From contig BRXU01000002.1 in the NCBI GenBank assembly GCA_030267565.1, positions 2,603,501 through 2,667,500 on the forward strand: a DNA stretch of 64,000 nucleotides. The letters run 5' to 3'. Below the pieces are notes generated by a model. That model was given only the letters and a program-made list of their open reading frames with translations. It had not been told where the DNA came from and did not search any database. Below, piece after piece: positions 24,402-35,623 of this stretch (the first letter of the stretch is position 1; each line of letters begins with the position of its first letter). The position numbers and the translations under genes were made by a program. This DNA is from Pleodorina starrii (Eukaryota; Chlorophyta; Chlorophyceae; Chlamydomonadales; Volvocaceae).

Positions 24402-26514
24402 GCGCCGGCGCCGGCCGCCACAGCCACAAGCCGCTGGGAGGCCATTGGGTGTTGCCGCCGGCTCCGATGGGCTCCGTGGCCGGAATACCAGCAGGCAGCG
24501 GCGGCAGCTCGCACGCGTTTCCCAGCGACCAGCTCTCGCCGCCGCCAGCTCGCTGCACCGACGCACCGCACACCATCCGGCCACTGGCGGCGGCGCCGGC
24601 GAGGACGCCGCGGCCGTCAACACGCGCGCTCGCCGCCGCCGCCGGCGCAGCTGGGTCGTACAGTTGGCCCAGAAGCTCATCCAGTGATGGCGGCTGCGGA
24701 GCCTCCGGCGCCGCTTCCTGCCGCTTGCTGCTGCGTCGCCGCGCGCCTCCACCGCCGCCGCCGCCGCCGGCGGCAGCGGCGGTCGCCTCGTCGTCGCCCC
24801 GTGCCCCCAAATGGCGGCTCCGACGGCTCGACGCGCCGCGAGTTGACTTGTCGCCGCTTCGCCGGATTAGGGGGGTCATCGTCGCCGTGTTCGTCGTGAT
24901 TGTGTGGGGCCCCTCAAAGGGCGTGCAAGCCTTTGACCCTGAAAGGTTCTGATGACTCTGCGGAAGGAGCCCCCGGTCGGCCCCCCCCTCATCACCACGC
25001 GCGCTGTGCCTGCTGCTGCTGCCGCGCTTGGCGTCCTTCTCCTTGCCGTGCGTGCTTTCCTTCTCCCTGCTGTCCTTGCTCTCCTTGCCGTACTTGTGCC
25101 TGCGCGCGTGTTCATCGCCCCACGACCGACCACTGGCGCCGCGCGTCGTGTCTTCGAGCGCCGCGGCGGCCGCGGCCGCGGCGCCGGCGGCGCCGCCGCC
25201 GCCGCTGCGCTCATGCCGCGCCGCCGGCAGGCTCGCAAGCTGGCCGCTGCGGGCCGCCGACAATCCGGCGGGCGCCGGGGCTTGCGCCGCGTCGGCGCGT
25301 TTGGAATGCGGGGCCGCCGACGGCGACGCTGGCGACGGCGCTGGCGCCGCTTTTGCCTCGGGCTTCGTGGCCTCCGGCTCCATCGGACGTAGCGCTGGCT
25401 TCGCGCCGTCCTGCATGGCACGCAGCGGCTGCCGCCCCTGCTGCTGCTGCTGCTGCTGCTTCGGCGGCTGACCCGGCTGTTCCTGCGCATGTGGGTCGCC
25501 TCGCCGCAGCTTCGACGGAGACCTCGAAGACTTTTGCGCCGCCCGCGGCGCCGAAACAGGCGCGACGCGGATGCTGCCCGTCGCCGGTTCGTATGCCTCG
25601 GTGTCAGCTGCGAGCGGGCCTGCCCCCGACCCGCCTGCCGCCGACCCACATTGCGCGTCTTCCCCTCTCTGGCTCGCTGCTCCGACGTCCGTCGCGCCCT
25701 TGATCTGGGTCGGCGTCGCTTCCCCGAGGGCCTGGGCCTGGGCCGCTTCGTCGATGTGGGTCGGCTCCTCCGCCCAAACCCTGGCTCCCGGCGTCGCTCC
25801 AGCACCCACCGCGAGCGCTGAATCAACTGCAAGGAGCGCAGAGCTTGTGAGCTGGGGATCCTCCCCCAAAGGCGGCGAGATCACCGTCGCCAATGGCGGC
25901 GCGGCGGTGGCAGCGGCAGCGGCGGCGGCAGCCGCGGGCAGTGGCATCTCAGCGCGGGGTGAGACGCCCCGCGCCTCTGGAGGTGGAGTTGCGGCCGGAG
26001 AGGCGTCGGAGGAAGCGGCGGCTGCAGCCGCTGCGGCGCGCTTCCAGCGCAGCCGCGGGTCGTTCGGGATGCCCTGTCCCTGCGGCGCCGCCGCCGCGGC
26101 GGCGGTGATCCGGCCGATCAGGCCGCCGCTGCCCTGCGGTACCGACCCCACCGCCTCGGGCGCGGTGCCGGCGCCGACCTCGCCGGCCTGACTCACACCC
26201 ACTTGGCCTCGTGCCGCCGCCGCCGGTGTCGCCGGCGATGCTGCTGCTGCCGGAGCCGGTGACGGGGCGCGGGCCTGCATGGGCATCACGCCGTACTTGC
26301 TGGCGGTGGCAGCGAGGGCGGTGGCAGCGGCGGTAGCGGCGCTGCTGGGCGCGCCGGCGGTGCGCTGGCTCGCGGCGCTCCGATCGCCGTGGGCGTTGCG
26401 ATGGGCATCGGTCAGATGATGAGTCAGATCATGCGCGTTGCTGCCGATGGGAGAGCTGCTGTCTGCGACAGGGGCCGGTGTTCTGCCGGCCTCAGCGGGC
26501 GGCGCCTCGGACAT
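14793..26514 (-). CDS. Very large RS-rich nuclear-type protein with two winged-helix-like modules
   Basis: Seven-exon model: 26514-24322, 23760-23370, 22899-22730, 22260-22138, 21760-19115, 18650-15096, 14900-14793; 3,061 aa, phases 0,1,0,0,0,0. The start is MSEAPPAEAG. Residues 1-731 are low-complexity with one basic motif, NDPRLRWKR. Residues about 732-1000 are helical (for example FWRGHHLPLQLMQGLVVVL). Two RS/SR-repeat regions follow, in exons 5 and 6. Each ends in a compact segment resembling a winged helix: LARKPLTLFQIRDRLPIPQ near 1790-1845, and QLPPRLRAALK followed by HVKLSVFVRRF near 3000-3055. The RS content suggests nuclear RNA-processing or transcription work, but I do not recognise the family. 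It is paralogous to the gene at 28193-34300. The reading frame stays open for a short way upstream of the ATG, so an N-terminal extension is possible. Confidence 0.68.
18877..18908. repeat. (ACC)n trinucleotide repeat
   Basis: Eleven or so ACC triplets in the intron 18651-19114 of the large RS-rich gene. Confidence 0.9.
20430..20493. repeat. (GCC)n tract encoding poly-glycine
   Basis: About 20 CCG/GCC triplets within exon 21760-19115 of the RS-rich gene. On the coding strand they encode an uninterrupted glycine run. Length variation here would stay in frame. Confidence 0.9.
22527..22612. repeat. (CCCGTT)n hexamer microsatellite in an intron
   Basis: About 14 perfect copies of CCCGTT (GGGAAC on the coding strand) in the intron 22261-22729 of the RS-rich gene. 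A GGGGCA-type array lies just below it near 22435-22485. Confidence 0.95.
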
Positions 26515-26558
26515 CGCGCTCTCGCCGTTCAGTTCACGTAACCAAACCTCCAGCTCCC

Positions 26559-27433
26559 TCAGTTGCTGCTGTCCAGAAGGTCCCGCACATCAACGTTGTA
26601 GCTTTCAAACATTCGCTGTGACATTCGCGGCAGGCGAGGACCTGACATCGGCTCTGACTCGACGTTTGGAGCCTCCGCGCCTTCTGTTTGTCCAAAGCGC
26701 AGCGCGGTCTGCAGAAGAAGCCTTTTCAGCGTGATACGTTGTGCTCCGCTTTTGAACTGCTTGCTGATTATCTCCCAGAAGCTGCACAGCACGCCAGAGC
26801 GCCCGTGGGTCGCGGACGCAGTCACCGGCTGGCAGGCAGCCAAACAAACGGCGCTCCGGCTGCGTATCGCTCTCTGGATTCAGTTTGACTGCCACCAGGT
26901 ACCGGCGTGCATGTCCTTCCTCGCCCCGTTAAGCCGGATCTGTCCACTTTAACCTCGAACTGACGAAATAACTATGGCAAACCCAACGAACCGAGACAGA
27001 ATCTGCCTCATCCTGCAGAACTCAAACGAGTTTCGATCCAGGTTGTTCAATCGATGCGAAAACAGCATCCACATCCGGGACAAGAGCGGCAAAACGACGT
27101 TGCAGGACCCTCGGTGTACGACATCCGCGCAGATCACGCGCGGGAAAACAATGGGAAGCAAGACACCTCGCGGGCGGAAGGCCTGCCTGTCTTGCTGCGG
27201 GGCGGCGCCGCTGCTGCTGTGGGCGCGCAGCACTGCATCTGCGCGCACTGAAGTAAGGAGTTGGGCAGGGTTGGGCCAGGGCTGAGCTGGGACTGCTTCC
27301 GTACGGTACAGTCCAATCACGCAGATCAGCACACTCGCTAACAGTCCGTCCTGGGTCTCTAAGAGAAGCTCTTACTTACTTTATGAGCGATTTCCGCAAA
27401 GCATCGCTGTAAATGCAGCTCAAAATGGGTCAT
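26559..27433 (-). CDS. Small spliced ORF of 111 aa, function unknown
   Basis: Three exons: 27433-27380, 27012-26954, 26781-26559. The first donor is excellent (AAA|GTAAGT), and its acceptor TTCTGCAG is good. The second donor (GAG|GTTAAA) is weak, but its acceptor GTGCTGTGCAG is good. Phases 0 and 2 both fit. The protein begins MTHFELHLQRCFAEIAHK and ends MFESYNVDVRDLLDSSN. It has a balanced composition with no repeats, signal peptide or membrane segment, unlike non-coding frames here. I do not recognise it. Its stop is 44 bases before the ATG of the large RS-rich gene on the same strand, so both may share one transcript. Alternatively these exons are 5' UTR or upstream exons of that gene. Confidence 0.5.
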
Positions 27434-28192
27434 TGGCACGTCGCTGGCTGCACCCAGTGCGTTTCCGTTACGTGCGCGCGCGGATGAGCAGATAGGTAGA
27501 TAGATAAATAGATAGGACAGACTGGCAAGACTTGGAGAGACCGCTTTACTTAAAAGGTCGCACCCAACCTTTGGTGCTCGTCCACTCCTGCCCGGTGGGC
27601 AGCGCAATCCGGCTTTTGCTGCAGCCACCCTTCCCCCGCTCCGCTCATATGCGTGGTTCGGTAGGCGCGGGCCCACCCATGCATGCTGCCGTACTCCATC
27701 CTGTTCAGCCGCGGCGTGGGGCTAACCCCGCGTACAGAGGGCAAATGTCCTGCCTAGACCAGTCCTGCGACGGATTCTGAGCCGATCTGAGCCGAATACG
27801 GAACCAGATCTTGTCCTCCTATCAGCCTCGAGTGTGTACCGGCCCTGCGGCCTCTTCACACTTCACCGTACGACAACACACACACACACACACCGGCACG
27901 TAGACACACACAAACGCACACTCATCATCAACACCATCAACGTCATTTGGAAAGGGCAAAGGAGGCAAAGGAGGCAAAGGACTCCGGGCCCCCGGGAGAA
28001 TATTGTTGCATGTGTTGTTGTTCGGTCCGTTGCGCAGCACCACCAGTCACACATGATTGCCGCTGGCAGCAGAAACACAAAACACAGGCACATGCCGTAC
28101 ACAAGCCTGCCAGCCACAAGCCGGCCAGCCGAGCCGGCGGCCTGGTGCCAACCCAGGGGGCGGCTGGGCGGCTCAGCCTCGGCCGCTCACAC
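27434..28192. other. Spacer between two minus-strand genes
   Basis: Contains the 3' flank of the RS-rich gene ending at 28193 and the presumed promoter of the small ORF starting at 27433. It includes a short (CA)n tract near 27875-27920. I see no coding exon in it. Confidence 0.5.
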
Positions 28193-31100
28193 TCATACGG
28201 GTAGCGGGTTCTCCTCCGCCCACTTCAGGAGCGACAGGCCCCTGACTGACAGCCGATACTTGTCCGGCTTGCCCTGCGGAAGTGGGCCGTACATGACACG
28301 AAGACGAAGAGGGGGGTGCGTTGAGGAAAAAAGAGTGGGGAGGCGGGTGCGGCAGCGGGAGCATCCGCATGCAGGCACCAAACCAGATCAGATCAGATCA
28401 GATCAGATCAGATGATGACGACGAGTGATCGACGGCGGGGCACAGCAGCACGTTGTGATACGGCTGCGTGGCAGAGCGGATTCACGGTCAACCAACCGCC
28501 AGCCAACCGCCGCTTGGCCGCAGCCTCTTAATACCGCCAGCCTCATTACAGGGCAAGCACCAAACTAACCAACCAACCAACCAACCAACCAAATAACCAA
28601 CCAACCGAAAGAGCATCCATCCACCTGCCCGTCCAAAGCACAGTCCAAAAGCCCCGCAAGAGCCACCAACCCAAACCACCCTACCCTTCAAAGCAGACCA
28701 GCCCGCTGCATCGTCCCATGGCTATGTCGTACGCTCGTACCTTCCCGGAGATCTTGATATACCAGCCCCTTGTGACGCCCGTCCCGAGGTACCTATTCAA
28801 CTCCAGGAACCCGCGGCCCAGTCGCTTGGAGATGTCGGTCGCCTTCTGTGCCCCAGAGGTGCGCAGGACCTTGGAGAGAGCCATCTGGGGCGTCGAGAAC
28901 TCCACCTTCTCCGCCTCCGACACCGCCGGCGCGCCGCGGTCGCCGCCACCGCCACCGTCGACATTGTTGCCGCCGCCGCCGCCGTCGCCGTCAACCGGCC
29001 AGCCCCAGTGCCGCGGCTGCTGCTGCTGCTGCGGCGGCGGCGGCGGCGGGCTGACACGGCGCCTCGCCCTGCCCGCCGCCTCTCCATTGGACCCATCAGC
29101 AGCAGCCGCCAGCGAGCGCTTGCGGCCCCCATCCCAGCGCTGGCCGCCGTTGTGAGGGCCACCGGTTCCTAGGTCTGCGGCTGCGGCTGAGTTCTCGGGG
29201 CTGCGGCCTCTATTCCGGCCGCGTCGCGCCCAATCGTCAGCGTCGGCATCGTCGCTGTAGGGATTGGGTTCGCGGACAGGGCCGCGCCGGCCCCAGTCCT
29301 CGTTTCGGTCCCGGGACCGGGAACGGCGACGGAGGCGGAACCGGTCCCGCTCCCGCTCTCGGTCCTCCCGGTCCCTGTCTGGGTCCGGGCCCGCCTGGAG
29401 AAGATGGTTCCGCATGTCGTACACGTGGTGTACGACGTGGTACACGACCGGCGGCTCGTGCGGTGGGCCCCGGACCCGGGCGTCCCTCCGGCCCCGGCTG
29501 CTGCCGCGACAGGGACCTTGGTCGTTGTCGCGGTCGCGGTCGTCATCCCCACCCCGCGCCTCCGTAGCGCGGTGGTGGTGGCTGCGGCGGCGGCGGTGGT
29601 GATCCCTGTGGTGGCGGCGCTCGTCCTTGTCGTGGCGGCGGCCGCTACGGCGGCGGCCGCTGTCTCGTTCGGCGTCACTGCCGCTGCTGCTGCTGCTGCT
29701 ACTGCTGCTGCTGCTACTACTGCTGCTGCTGCTGCTCTGCACGCGCCGCCTGCCTCGGTTCTTGTCGGCCGAGGCAGCACCAGCACCAGCACCAGCACCG
29801 CGTGGCACGGAGCCCGTCCGGCGACCCGTGGGTCGGTGACCCGTGGAACGCGAGCTGCTGCGCGCCCGCTGGCCCCCCTTCCCCTCCCCCTCCTTGTCCT
29901 TCTCCGCCGTGCCTTCGGTGGACGCGTCCGTGGCGTCCGAGACGCTACTGGCTGCTGACGACCTGGGGCAACGTTGCGCCGCCGCCGCAGTGCCGTCAGC
30001 GTGAGCGGCAGCGGTGTCGGCGGCGGTGGCAGCGGTGTCAGCGGCGGTGGCAGCGGTGTCGGCGGCGGCGGCAGCGGTGTTGGCCGCAGCGATGCCAGCA
30101 CCAGCAGCAGCAGCAGCAGCAGCACCAGCCTGGCTTCCCCCCTCCGCCTGCTGCTGCTGCTGCTGCTGCTGCAAGCCCACGGCCCCCTCCTCCACCTCCT
30201 CGGCAGCCTCCTGCGCTTCCCACCACCGCACCTCGTCCTCGACCTCTGGGTCCGGGGCCTCATGCCGCTGCTCCCCACACCCCTTCTTCTCCTTCTCCTG
30301 CCCCGCTGCCGCTGCCACCTGCTGCGGGCGCTGCTGTTGCCGCTGCCGCTCCTCCCCCTCCTCCTCCTCCTCCTCCTCCGCAGCAGCAGCAGCAGCACGC
30401 CCCCTCTCGTCCAACTTCCGTTGCTCGTCCCGCAGCTTGGACACCAGCGGCGCCAGCTCCTCGAAGCGCTCGATGGGCTGGGCGAAGGGCTGCAGGACGT
30501 CGTACGGGAGTCGCCCGGTCCTCTGGCAGAGAAGCGTGGCGGGGTGGGGCGGGGTGTGGCGGGGGTGTGGCGAGGGTTTCAGCAGCGCGCACACACACAC
30601 ACGTGTGTTTGTGTTGGCTGGTTCGTATACCTTTCCGATATGCCTAACCTTTGCCGGTTTGTTGTTCGGCACTTCAGTTTTGGCCTTTTGGGGTGTCAGT
30701 CATGCATCAAAAGAGGGCACCACCGCAGGACGCTCCCGTGTTCGTCACCCCAGGGGCGGCTGCGTGGCATCGGCAACGGCGGGGGGCGGGGGGTAGAAAA
30801 TGATACCGCAGTGGAGACGGAGACGGCGTTAGCCGGCGGGGGGCGGGGGGCCGGCGGGCCCGTCCTCACCTCCCAGCACGTGGACGCCAAGTTCAGCTCG
30901 GACGCGGCGGCGGCGGGATTCCGGACGGCACGCATGCACCCCTCCCGAACCTGCTGGATTCTGGCGCCTGCAAAGCCGTACAGCGGTTTGAGTGCCGCTT
31001 GCAGCCGGGCTGCCCGGTGTATGACGCCGAGGATCTGTGGGAGGGTGGGGTGGGGGTTGGGGGTTGGGGTGGGGGTTGGGGGTGGGGTGGCGTGGCTCCC

Positions 31101-34100
31101 CACGACAACAGCCGCCCGTATGAGCGATCTCCCCCCTCCTCCCCGCACCCCCCGAACCCCCCCCGCTGTGCCCCGACCCGGCCGGTTGCCACCCACGCTC
31201 CCCGCCCCACGCTCCCCGCCCCACGCTCCCCGCCCCACGACGCCTCCCTTCCCTCGCTTCGGTTCCCAATGTACTTCTTACCCCGCCCCACCCCACACCG
31301 CCCCTCCCCCTTCCCTTGCCCCTCCCCCTTCCCTTGCCCCTCCCCCCAGGTGCCTCACTTCCTTGGGCTCCCACGTCCACACGAACTGGGCCAGCCGCCC
31401 GAACAGCTGCTGGCTGGGCCCCTGCGGCTCCGGAGCATCGCCCGCCAACTGGATGTACGGCTCGTCGCCTTGCAGCACCGCCACCACCAACTTGACGCTC
31501 GGCCCGGTCGCGTCAGCAGCGCCGCCTGCGCTCGTGGGGGGTTCAGGGGACGGCGCGGAGCGATGGGAGAGATGGGAGAGAGAGGAGAGGAGAGGGGAGG
31601 AGAGGGGAGAGAGAGGGGAGAGGCGCTGTTTACGGAGAGGTGCTTCGGATGGGGGAAGGGAGAGCGATGGACAGAAGCGGCTGTGGATCGGGAATGTGGG
31701 GGCTGGGGAAGGCGGGGGAGGATGCGGCCTGCTGCGGGGATGGACACTGGACGGCACTGGCACGGAAACTGGGCCAAGGCACCGTAGGGAAGGGTGGAAG
31801 GTGGGTGGAGAACCTTGAGGCTCGGGCAGAGCGGTCCGCGGCCATGAGTCGGCGGTATGGACGGCGACTGGCGCGTGGTGGATGGCGGATGGTGGAACGC
31901 AGGATCGCAACGCACAGGATGCATGTGCCAGCATTGGTGCCGTTTCACGAAAGCCGCAAAGAGTACGACCATACCTGTCGTTGCCGTACATTACGACCAG
32001 TACTCCCCTCGCCGCGCCTCACACACCAACATTTCCCTCATACCCAACAACGACTTATCGATCGACATCGTCCTACTCGCGGGCTCCTGTGGCACTGACA
32101 CGTTCCCCACCGACCCATGGGTCCACCATCCCTCACCGACGCACGGGTCCACCATCCCGCACCGACCCACGAGTCAACATCCCACACCGACCCACGGGTC
32201 AACATCCCACACCGACCCACGGGTCAACATCCCGCACTGACCCAAGGGTCAACATCCCTCACCGACCTACGGGTCAACATCCCACACCGACCCACGGGTC
32301 AACATCCCTCACCGATGCACGGGTCCACCATCCCTCACCGACCCACGGGTCACCATCCCTCACCGACCCACGGACAAACCTCAATCCGTCTGCCCATCCG
32401 TCCCCCACGCTTTCAGTGGCAGCAACCGCCGCCGACGACTTTGCCCACGTACCTTTGCCACCAACTGACGCGTCCTGGACGAACCGGGCCTCCCACGCCT
32501 CCTCCCACTCCGCCCCCGCCGCTGCCGCCACCACCGCCACCACCGGTGGCGCCGCCGCCGGTGCCGCCACCCGCCGCCGGCGCACCTTGGCAATCGTGAC
32601 CAGGCCCTGGCACAGCGAGGGGCGCTGGCCCAGGGTCTCCCCCACCTCGATCAGCGCCTTCAGAAGCGGCATGGGCAAGTACAGCCGCCACAGCACATCC
32701 ACCAGGAACGACAACGCCTGCGGGCCGAACGGTTGGCGGGGTGCGACGAATCGCAACGGATCGATGAACGGCAACAACGGTGTGCAACGGTATCAAGGAG
32801 CCCTGACGGGCGGTGGCTTAGGGAGGTCTCGCGGCGGGGCCAGTGGCGAGTAGCGACTGGGTACGGCTGTACGGCATAGGGCGGGTAGCGCGCGGGTGAG
32901 GTAGCGAGAGAGTGGAAGGTCGTGTCTCGTGTGACCGATGGGGAGGGAAGTGGAAGGAGGACGCGGCGGAGAAGGCAGTCCCGCGAGCCGACCCAGTACA
33001 CACGCACACACGCACGCAGACATAATCGCATGCTGTCATGCCCTGCACACTAAAGCCCACCTCCCCGCGTGTCATTTCGGTCCCGACGGATGCGGTTTCG
33101 TCCCCCAGTGCGTCAAAACACACCTTCCCCAGTGCGCTAAGACTGGCCAGGTGCCAAGTCAACCTTTCCGAGTACCCCTCCTCGGGGCGTCGCCCTCCCT
33201 AAGCCCGATCCGACGCCTACGCACGCAGCCCTCAGCGCCGCCCCACGAACCCCCCCGAACCCAACCCAACCCAACCCAACCGAAGCGCCAAACCCACTCA
33301 CGTCCGTGCCCCAAAGCCACAAGGGCCATGGCCGCACAGCCGGCCACGCCATTGGCCCGTAGTTCGGACCCGCTGCCGCCGCTGGCGCTGCCGTCGCGCC
33401 GCCGCCGTTCACGCCCGCGAACTGATCACCGTATCGCGGCGGCGGCGGCGGCGGCATTGGCTGCGGTGGTGGCGGCGCTCCAGCTCCGTGGCAGGACTGC
33501 CCACTCGGCGCGGCGGCCGGCGCGGCGCCCGCCCAGGGCGCTGCCGGGCGCACCGCGGCCGCCGCCGACCCGTGGGACGGCCACACTCCACCGGCGGAGT
33601 AGTACGGGGGGTGCGGCCAACCCGCGCCGCTCTGGGACGGCCAGGCGCCGCCGGTGCCGCCCATGCCCTGGGCGCCGCTGCCAGTGCCGTACACGCTGCC
33701 GTGCGATGCACCGCCGCCGCCGCTGCTGCTGCACATCGGGGGTTGCTGACTCGGCAGCACGCCTGAAGTCCACCCCTGCTGATGAGCACTGCCGGGCGGC
33801 GGGCCCCCCTGGGGAACCGCCGCGGTGACCCGTGGGTCGGTGCCACCACCACCACCACCACTGGTGCCTGAAACAAAGGCAGGGCCGCCGCTGCTGGGGC
33901 CCGGGCCGGCGTGAGCACCGCAGCTGTACGGCTGTGCGGCCGCCGGATTAACACTCAGCCGAGCGATCGAAGCCGCCAACGCGGCTGAGCTGCTTACGCC
34001 CGGCGCGCTGGCGGCAGCGGCGCCAGCGGCCGGCGGCCAAGGCTGCAAAGGCGCGCCGGTTGCACCAGCAGGCTGCCCCGCACTCGTCGGCGGCTGCGGC

Positions 34101-34300
34101 GCTGCCGTTTGCGGCGCAGCACGGGGACCCCAGGAGGGCACGAACCCATACACGCGGCCCGTAGCGCCGGCTCCACCGGCGCTGTGTGCTGCGGTCGTGG
34201 ATGCGCCTACCGCCGCTCCGGCCGCGGCTGACTGCGCGGCGGCTGCAGAGCGGCCCCCGCCGAACACCCGTCGCCTCGGGTCGCGGGACGGGGCGTCCAT
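28193..34300 (-). CDS. RS-rich nuclear-type protein with C-terminal winged-helix-like domain
   Basis: Six-exon model: 34300-33302, 32717-32453, 31525-31359, 31034-30870, 30522-28741, 28273-28193; 1,152 aa, phases 0,1,0,0,0. The start is MDAPSRDPRRR. Residues 1-333 are Ala/Gly/Pro-rich. Residues 334-560 are helical (VLWRLYLPMPLLKALIEV; HRAARLQAALKPLYGF; LPYDVLQPF). An acidic/basic and RS-rich stretch with a long serine run follows. The last 70 residues form a compact winged-helix-like segment: QKATDISKRLGRGFLELNRYL, then GWYIKISGK joined to GKPDKYRLSVRGLSLLKWAEE. Splice signals are strong throughout. RS content argues for a nuclear role, and nucleic-acid binding by the C-terminus is inference. 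Gene order, intron phases and helical motifs match the longer gene at 14793-26514. Confidence 0.72.
28385..28412. repeat. (GATCA)n pentamer repeat
   Basis: Five to six GATCA copies in the last intron of the shorter RS-rich gene. Confidence 0.9.
28570..28608. repeat. (AACC)n tetramer repeat
   Basis: A run of AACC tetramers, once interrupted, in the same last intron (28274-28740) of the shorter RS-rich gene. Confidence 0.85.
32108..32373. repeat. 24-26 bp minisatellite with palindromic core
   Basis: About ten units of the form CACCGACCCACGGGTCAACA plus a short CATCCC-type spacer, in tandem inside intron 31526-32452 of the shorter RS-rich gene. The core GACCCACGGGTC is nearly self-complementary and matches palindromes scattered elsewhere in the window. 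The units lack the long unique spacers of a CRISPR array. Confidence 0.92.
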
Positions 34301-35623
34301 GTCCTCGTTCTCTGTCACAGGCCCTTACAAGAAGATTACGATGAGGGCAAAGGCTCACGCCAGGCGGCTGGGAAGTGTATTTTTTTGTAAATGACAGTGC
34401 CCTTCGGTGAAGGAATTCCTTCAGATCCGTCAGGCTGACTCACACTTTCGAGGTTCCGCTCCCTGTGCGTTGGATGGCGAACGCAAGGTTGAGGACAGGA
34501 CAATCAGGAGAGCTTGCTTGTGCTAGACTTAAAAGGCCTTGAAAGCTAAAGCGCTGCGCTATTGGGTAGAGAAGCGGTGCTCATCGTGCTTAGCGTTAGG
34601 ATATCAGGAAAGGTCAGAACCGGAACCCGCTGACGCTCCAGGGGCGCGAGCGCGCTGGAGCCAGCGCAATTCGAGGCCAACCTTGTACATTCTGAGCAAG
34701 CGAGCTCCGCCTCGCGAAGCAACGCACAACGCTTCGTGCCTCATAATTGACCGCATTACACACCGCTGGAAAAATTGCGGACACTTCGGCTGCAAGCCAC
34801 AGTCAGCATGAATTCCTACCGCCTGCCAGAGGCACCCCGATGCGGCGCGGGAAAGTGCCCGCGCGTCGGGAGCCAAAAATCGCTCTGCTGGCTGCCATTC
34901 CACCCAATCGCTTTACCTGTTTGGTTTCGCTAAAACCAAAGCCGAAAGTCGTCACAGTAGCGAAATACCCACGTATATGAGCGCTCAAACCTCCGCAAAA
35001 TCAGCCACCGCACCAGAGATGAACCGGGTGGACAAAGCACTAATCTACCTGCAAGACCGGCACGTCGACGGGACTTGCGGTACACTCCGGCATAGACTTC
35101 GAAATCGAGGAAAAGGATTCAAGAGCGGATTGTGCGCGGGGCGCATTAGCGAGTGGAAGCAAACGCATGAAGACCACGTCTGTCGCCGTGCGGTTGAGTA
35201 CCGTAAGCGCGACGGCCGGGCTGCCTTATCGAAGGTCCTCTGTTCGTGCCGTTCGACAAAGCAGGGAACGCAATCGCCCCTGCGGCAGCAGCTCGAGGAG
35301 GAACAGAGCCCTCCTTCCTTACTTTGCATTCGAGGCGTGGATACTACCCCTCCTCCCCCCACTCTCACACACAAATGCCCGAAGCGGCCCAACTACTTTC
35401 CTCTCTTACCGAGAAACAGATACGCTTCACCAAGGCAGCAACGGCTCATCCCGGCCCGCTCACGTCCCCGAGATAATGCTGTATATTATTACTTCTGCGG
35501 CCTCTAGGCCCGACCTCGTTGCTGCCTGCTGCGCGCTTTCCCCCGCCCACCACACACACTCAACACGTGCCTGCCACACACGCTACTGCTCCCTCTGCTC
35601 TCGACCCTCCTGCGTCGTCTCGG
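34301..35623. other. Spacer between OPR gene and RS-rich gene
   Basis: Contains the 3' flank of the OPR gene and the promoter region of the RS-rich gene starting at 34300. It is more AT-rich between 34380 and 35120. ORFs here show no protein-like pattern or splice partner. Confidence 0.5.
34756..34760 (-). terminator. Candidate TGTAA polyadenylation signal of OPR gene
   Basis: TTACA on the plus strand reads TGTAA on the minus strand, the usual green-algal polyadenylation motif. It lies about 860 bases after the OPR stop codon. Short motif, so weak evidence alone. Confidence 0.35.

Noticed and set aside
32108..32373. CRISPR-like array
   Set aside because: Units are contiguous 24-26 bp tandem copies with no unique spacers, inside a eukaryotic intron.
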